From an uncultured Beijerinckiaceae bacterium (GTDB lineage: Bacteria > Pseudomonadota > Alphaproteobacteria > Rhizobiales > Beijerinckiaceae): DNA of 5,118 nucleotides. Position numbers and translations under genes: made by a program. The first letter of the stretch is position 1. Each line of letters begins with the position of its first letter. Where the stretch lies: contig CALMRL010000601.1 of assembly GCA_937873345.1 (NCBI GenBank), forward strand, positions 1 to 5,118, read 5' to 3'. Of this stretch, positions 3,930 through 5,118 are shown in pieces. Below the pieces are notes generated by a model. The model was not told the DNA's origin. It did no database searches and worked only from the letters and a program-made list of their open reading frames with translations.

Positions 3930-4946
3930 ATGACGATGAGCGCGCAGGAGGAGCCCGTGCTGGTCACCGGCGGGTCCGGCTACCTCGCAGGCTTCATCAT
4001 CATCCACCTCCTGGCGGCGGGCCGCTCGGTCCGCACGACGATCCGCGACCTCGGCCGCGAGGAGGCGGTCCGCGCCGTGCTGCGACGTCATGTGGCCACC
4101 GAGCGCCTCGGCTTTCGGGTCGCCAACCTCTTGGCCGACGCGGGTTGGGATGCGGCGATGGAGGGGGTGAGCGGGGTGATCCACGTCGCCTCGCCGATGC
4201 CGGTGCGCGAGTATCGCGGCCAGGACCTGGAGGCCCCTGCCCGGCAGGGCGTGCGCCGGGTGATGGAGGCCGCGGCCCGCGCGGGGATCGGTCGGGTGGT
4301 GATGACCTCCTCCACCGCGGCGGCCAGCCCGAGCGAGGCGGGGCCGGCCGACGACGCGACCTGGACGGACCCGTCGCGCAAGGGCCTGAGCGGCTACGCC
4401 CGCTCGAAGACGCTGGCCGAGCGCGACGCCTGGGCACTGGCCAAGGCGTCCGCCCTCACCCTCACCACCATCCTGCCCGCGATGGTGCAGGGGCCGGCGC
4501 TGGGCCCCGAGGTGTCGGGCTCGCTGGAGCTGCCGCTGCGCATGCTGAGCGGCCGCATGCCGCTCTCACCGCGCGCCAGCTTCTGCGGCGTGGACGTCCG
4601 CGACGCGGCCGAGCTGCACGTCAGGGCGCTCACCGACGAGCGCGTCGCGGGCCACCGCGTCATTGCCGCGACGGCGCCGCTGTGGCTCCGGGAGATCGCG
4701 CAGGTGCTGAAGACGCGGTTGGGTGCGCGGGCGTCCAAGGTCTCGACCCGGGAAGCGCCGGACTGGCTGGTCCGGGCGATGGGGCTGGTGAACGCCGACG
4801 CCCGCTTCCTGGCGGCCGACCTCGGCAAGCGCGTGACCTACGACGCGACGAGGGCGGAAGCGCTGCTCGGCCGGCCGCTCCGCTCGTTCGAGGATGCCGT
4901 CGCCGCTGCCGGCGAGAGCCTGCTGACGACCATGGAGCATGCTTGA
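3930..4946 (+). CDS. NAD(P)-dependent epimerase/reductase, extended SDR family
   Basis: The 338-aa product has the Rossmann nucleotide motif VTGGSGYLAG (V12-G21), SST at 127-129 and the catalytic YARSK (Y156, K160). The layout is of the extended (atypical) SDRs related to dihydroflavonol-4-reductase and aldehyde or ketone reductases; the substrate cannot be told. The start at ATG 3930 has AGGAG (3915-3919) ten bases upstream. An ATG at 3936 and a GTG at 3957, the latter behind AGGAGG (3946-3951), are in-frame alternatives and would remove only 2 or 9 residues, leaving the fold whole. It is divergent from the HxlR gene and probably its regulated target, possibly reducing the aldehyde or carbonyl compound that the regulator senses (inference). 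No signal peptide or membrane segment is seen, so it is probably cytosolic. Confidence 0.9.
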   Translation: MTMSAQEEPVLVTGGSGYLAGFIIIHLLAAGRSVRTTIRDLGREEAVRAVLRRHVATERLGFRVANLLADAGWDAAMEGVSGVIHVASPMPVREYRGQDLEAPARQGVRRVMEAAARAGIGRVVMTSSTAAASPSEAGPADDATWTDPSRKGLSGYARSKTLAERDAWALAKASALTLTTILPAMVQGPALGPEVSGSLELPLRMLSGRMPLSPRASFCGVDVRDAAELHVRALTDERVAGHRVIAATAPLWLREIAQVLKTRLGARASKVSTREAPDWLVRAMGLVNADARFLAADLGKRVTYDATRAEALLGRPLRSFEDAVAAAGESLLTTMEHA

Positions 4947-4965
4947 GCGGGATCGCGAGAGCTTT

Positions 4966-4991
4966 GCCGGTCCATGCGGCGGTGGACCGGC
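4966..4991 (+). terminator. Hairpin after the SDR gene
   Basis: GCCGGTCCA (4966-4974) and TGGACCGGC (4983-4991) form a perfect 9-bp stem with an 8-base loop, starting 19 bases after the stop codon. No T-tract follows, so it may need Rho or serve as a 3'-end stabiliser. Confidence 0.5.
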
Positions 4992-5077
4992 GACGGCTCG
5001 ATCACCCGACCAGCGCACCCCTGTAGGACCGCCGCCACACCTCCGTCACTCCCGGCGGCCGACCGCCGCGCCCGCCT

Positions 5078-5093
5078 TGTTTCACGTGAAACG
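5078..5093. promoter_or_regulatory. parS: parS-like ParB binding site
   Basis: TGTTTCACGTGAAACG matches the 16-bp bacterial parS consensus TGTTTCACGTGAAACA at 15 of 16 positions and includes the perfect 14-bp core palindrome GTTTCACGTGAAAC (5079-5092). ParB loads at such sites and spreads to organise and segregate the origin region. A 6-bp GC hairpin (5053-5058 with 5063-5068) precedes it. It lies 20 bases before an ATG at the window edge. Confidence 0.85.
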
Positions 5094-5113
5094 CTCCGCT
5101 AGCCTCCCGCCCC

Positions 5114-5118
5114 ATGAC
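5114..5118 (+). other. Possible start codon of the next gene, cut by window edge
   Basis: An ATG at 5114-5116 follows the parS-like site. Only five bases are visible, so no product can be named. In several alphaproteobacteria a parS lies close to the mnmE-mnmG-rsmG-parA-parB cluster, so one of these genes is a guess only. Confidence 0.2.

Noticed and set aside
3854..3967. Longer N-terminus for the HxlR regulator
   Set aside because: The extension crosses the divergent spacer and palindrome, adds residues outside the usual family length, and ignores the strong AAGGAGG before the TTG.
2358..4184. 608-codon minus-strand open frame
   Set aside because: Overlaps three well-supported genes and has shadow-like low-complexity composition.
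4145..5026. Plus-strand open frame overlapping the SDR gene
   Set aside because: Gly/Arg-rich shadow of the SDR frame with no motif.

Overview
The window is very GC-rich DNA with alphaproteobacterial (Hyphomicrobiales/Methylobacterium-like) character. The clues are the codon usage, an Irr-type iron control element (ICE) in front of an mbfA-type gene, and a near-perfect ParB binding site (parS) at the right edge. The genus is inferred from style and not proven by the sequence.

Left part (1-1260), a patchwork of small and partly eroded elements. A Nudix hydrolase runs off the left edge on the minus strand. Its frame has no ATG and no well-placed GTG or TTG start; a CTG behind a GGAG is the best candidate. 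A gene-poor stretch follows and ends in a nested 47-bp palindrome overlapping a possible promoter. Next is a compact plus-strand unit (about 644-787) with a 22-codon ORF, four consecutive hairpins and a GNRA-loop terminator. A small helix-turn-helix gene (817-1062) appears to carry two compensating frameshifts. A minus-strand tRNA-Gln(CTG) has a weakened acceptor stem.

Middle part (1445-3419). A 17-bp ICE-like palindrome lies just upstream of a membrane-bound ferritin / iron exporter gene (mbfA) whose reading frame is interrupted by two in-frame nonsense codons near its 5' end; from an internal ATG the rest is open. An ICC-type metallophosphoesterase follows 26 bp later and probably shares transcription. 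A dyad between it and the next, convergent gene can act as a two-way terminator.

Right part (3479-5118). An HxlR-type regulator (minus) and an extended SDR / epimerase-type oxidoreductase (plus) are divergent, with a perfect 7-3-7 palindrome between them as a candidate operator. This is the classic layout of a regulator with its target. A hairpin follows the SDR gene. A parS-like site then precedes an ATG at the extreme edge, suggesting the window lies near the chromosome origin/partition region.

The two most unusual points are the self-contained structured unit at 586-787, which I cannot assign to a known family, and the clustering of lesions (lost start, paired frameshifts, nonsense codons, degenerate tRNA 3' end) within about 1.2 kb.
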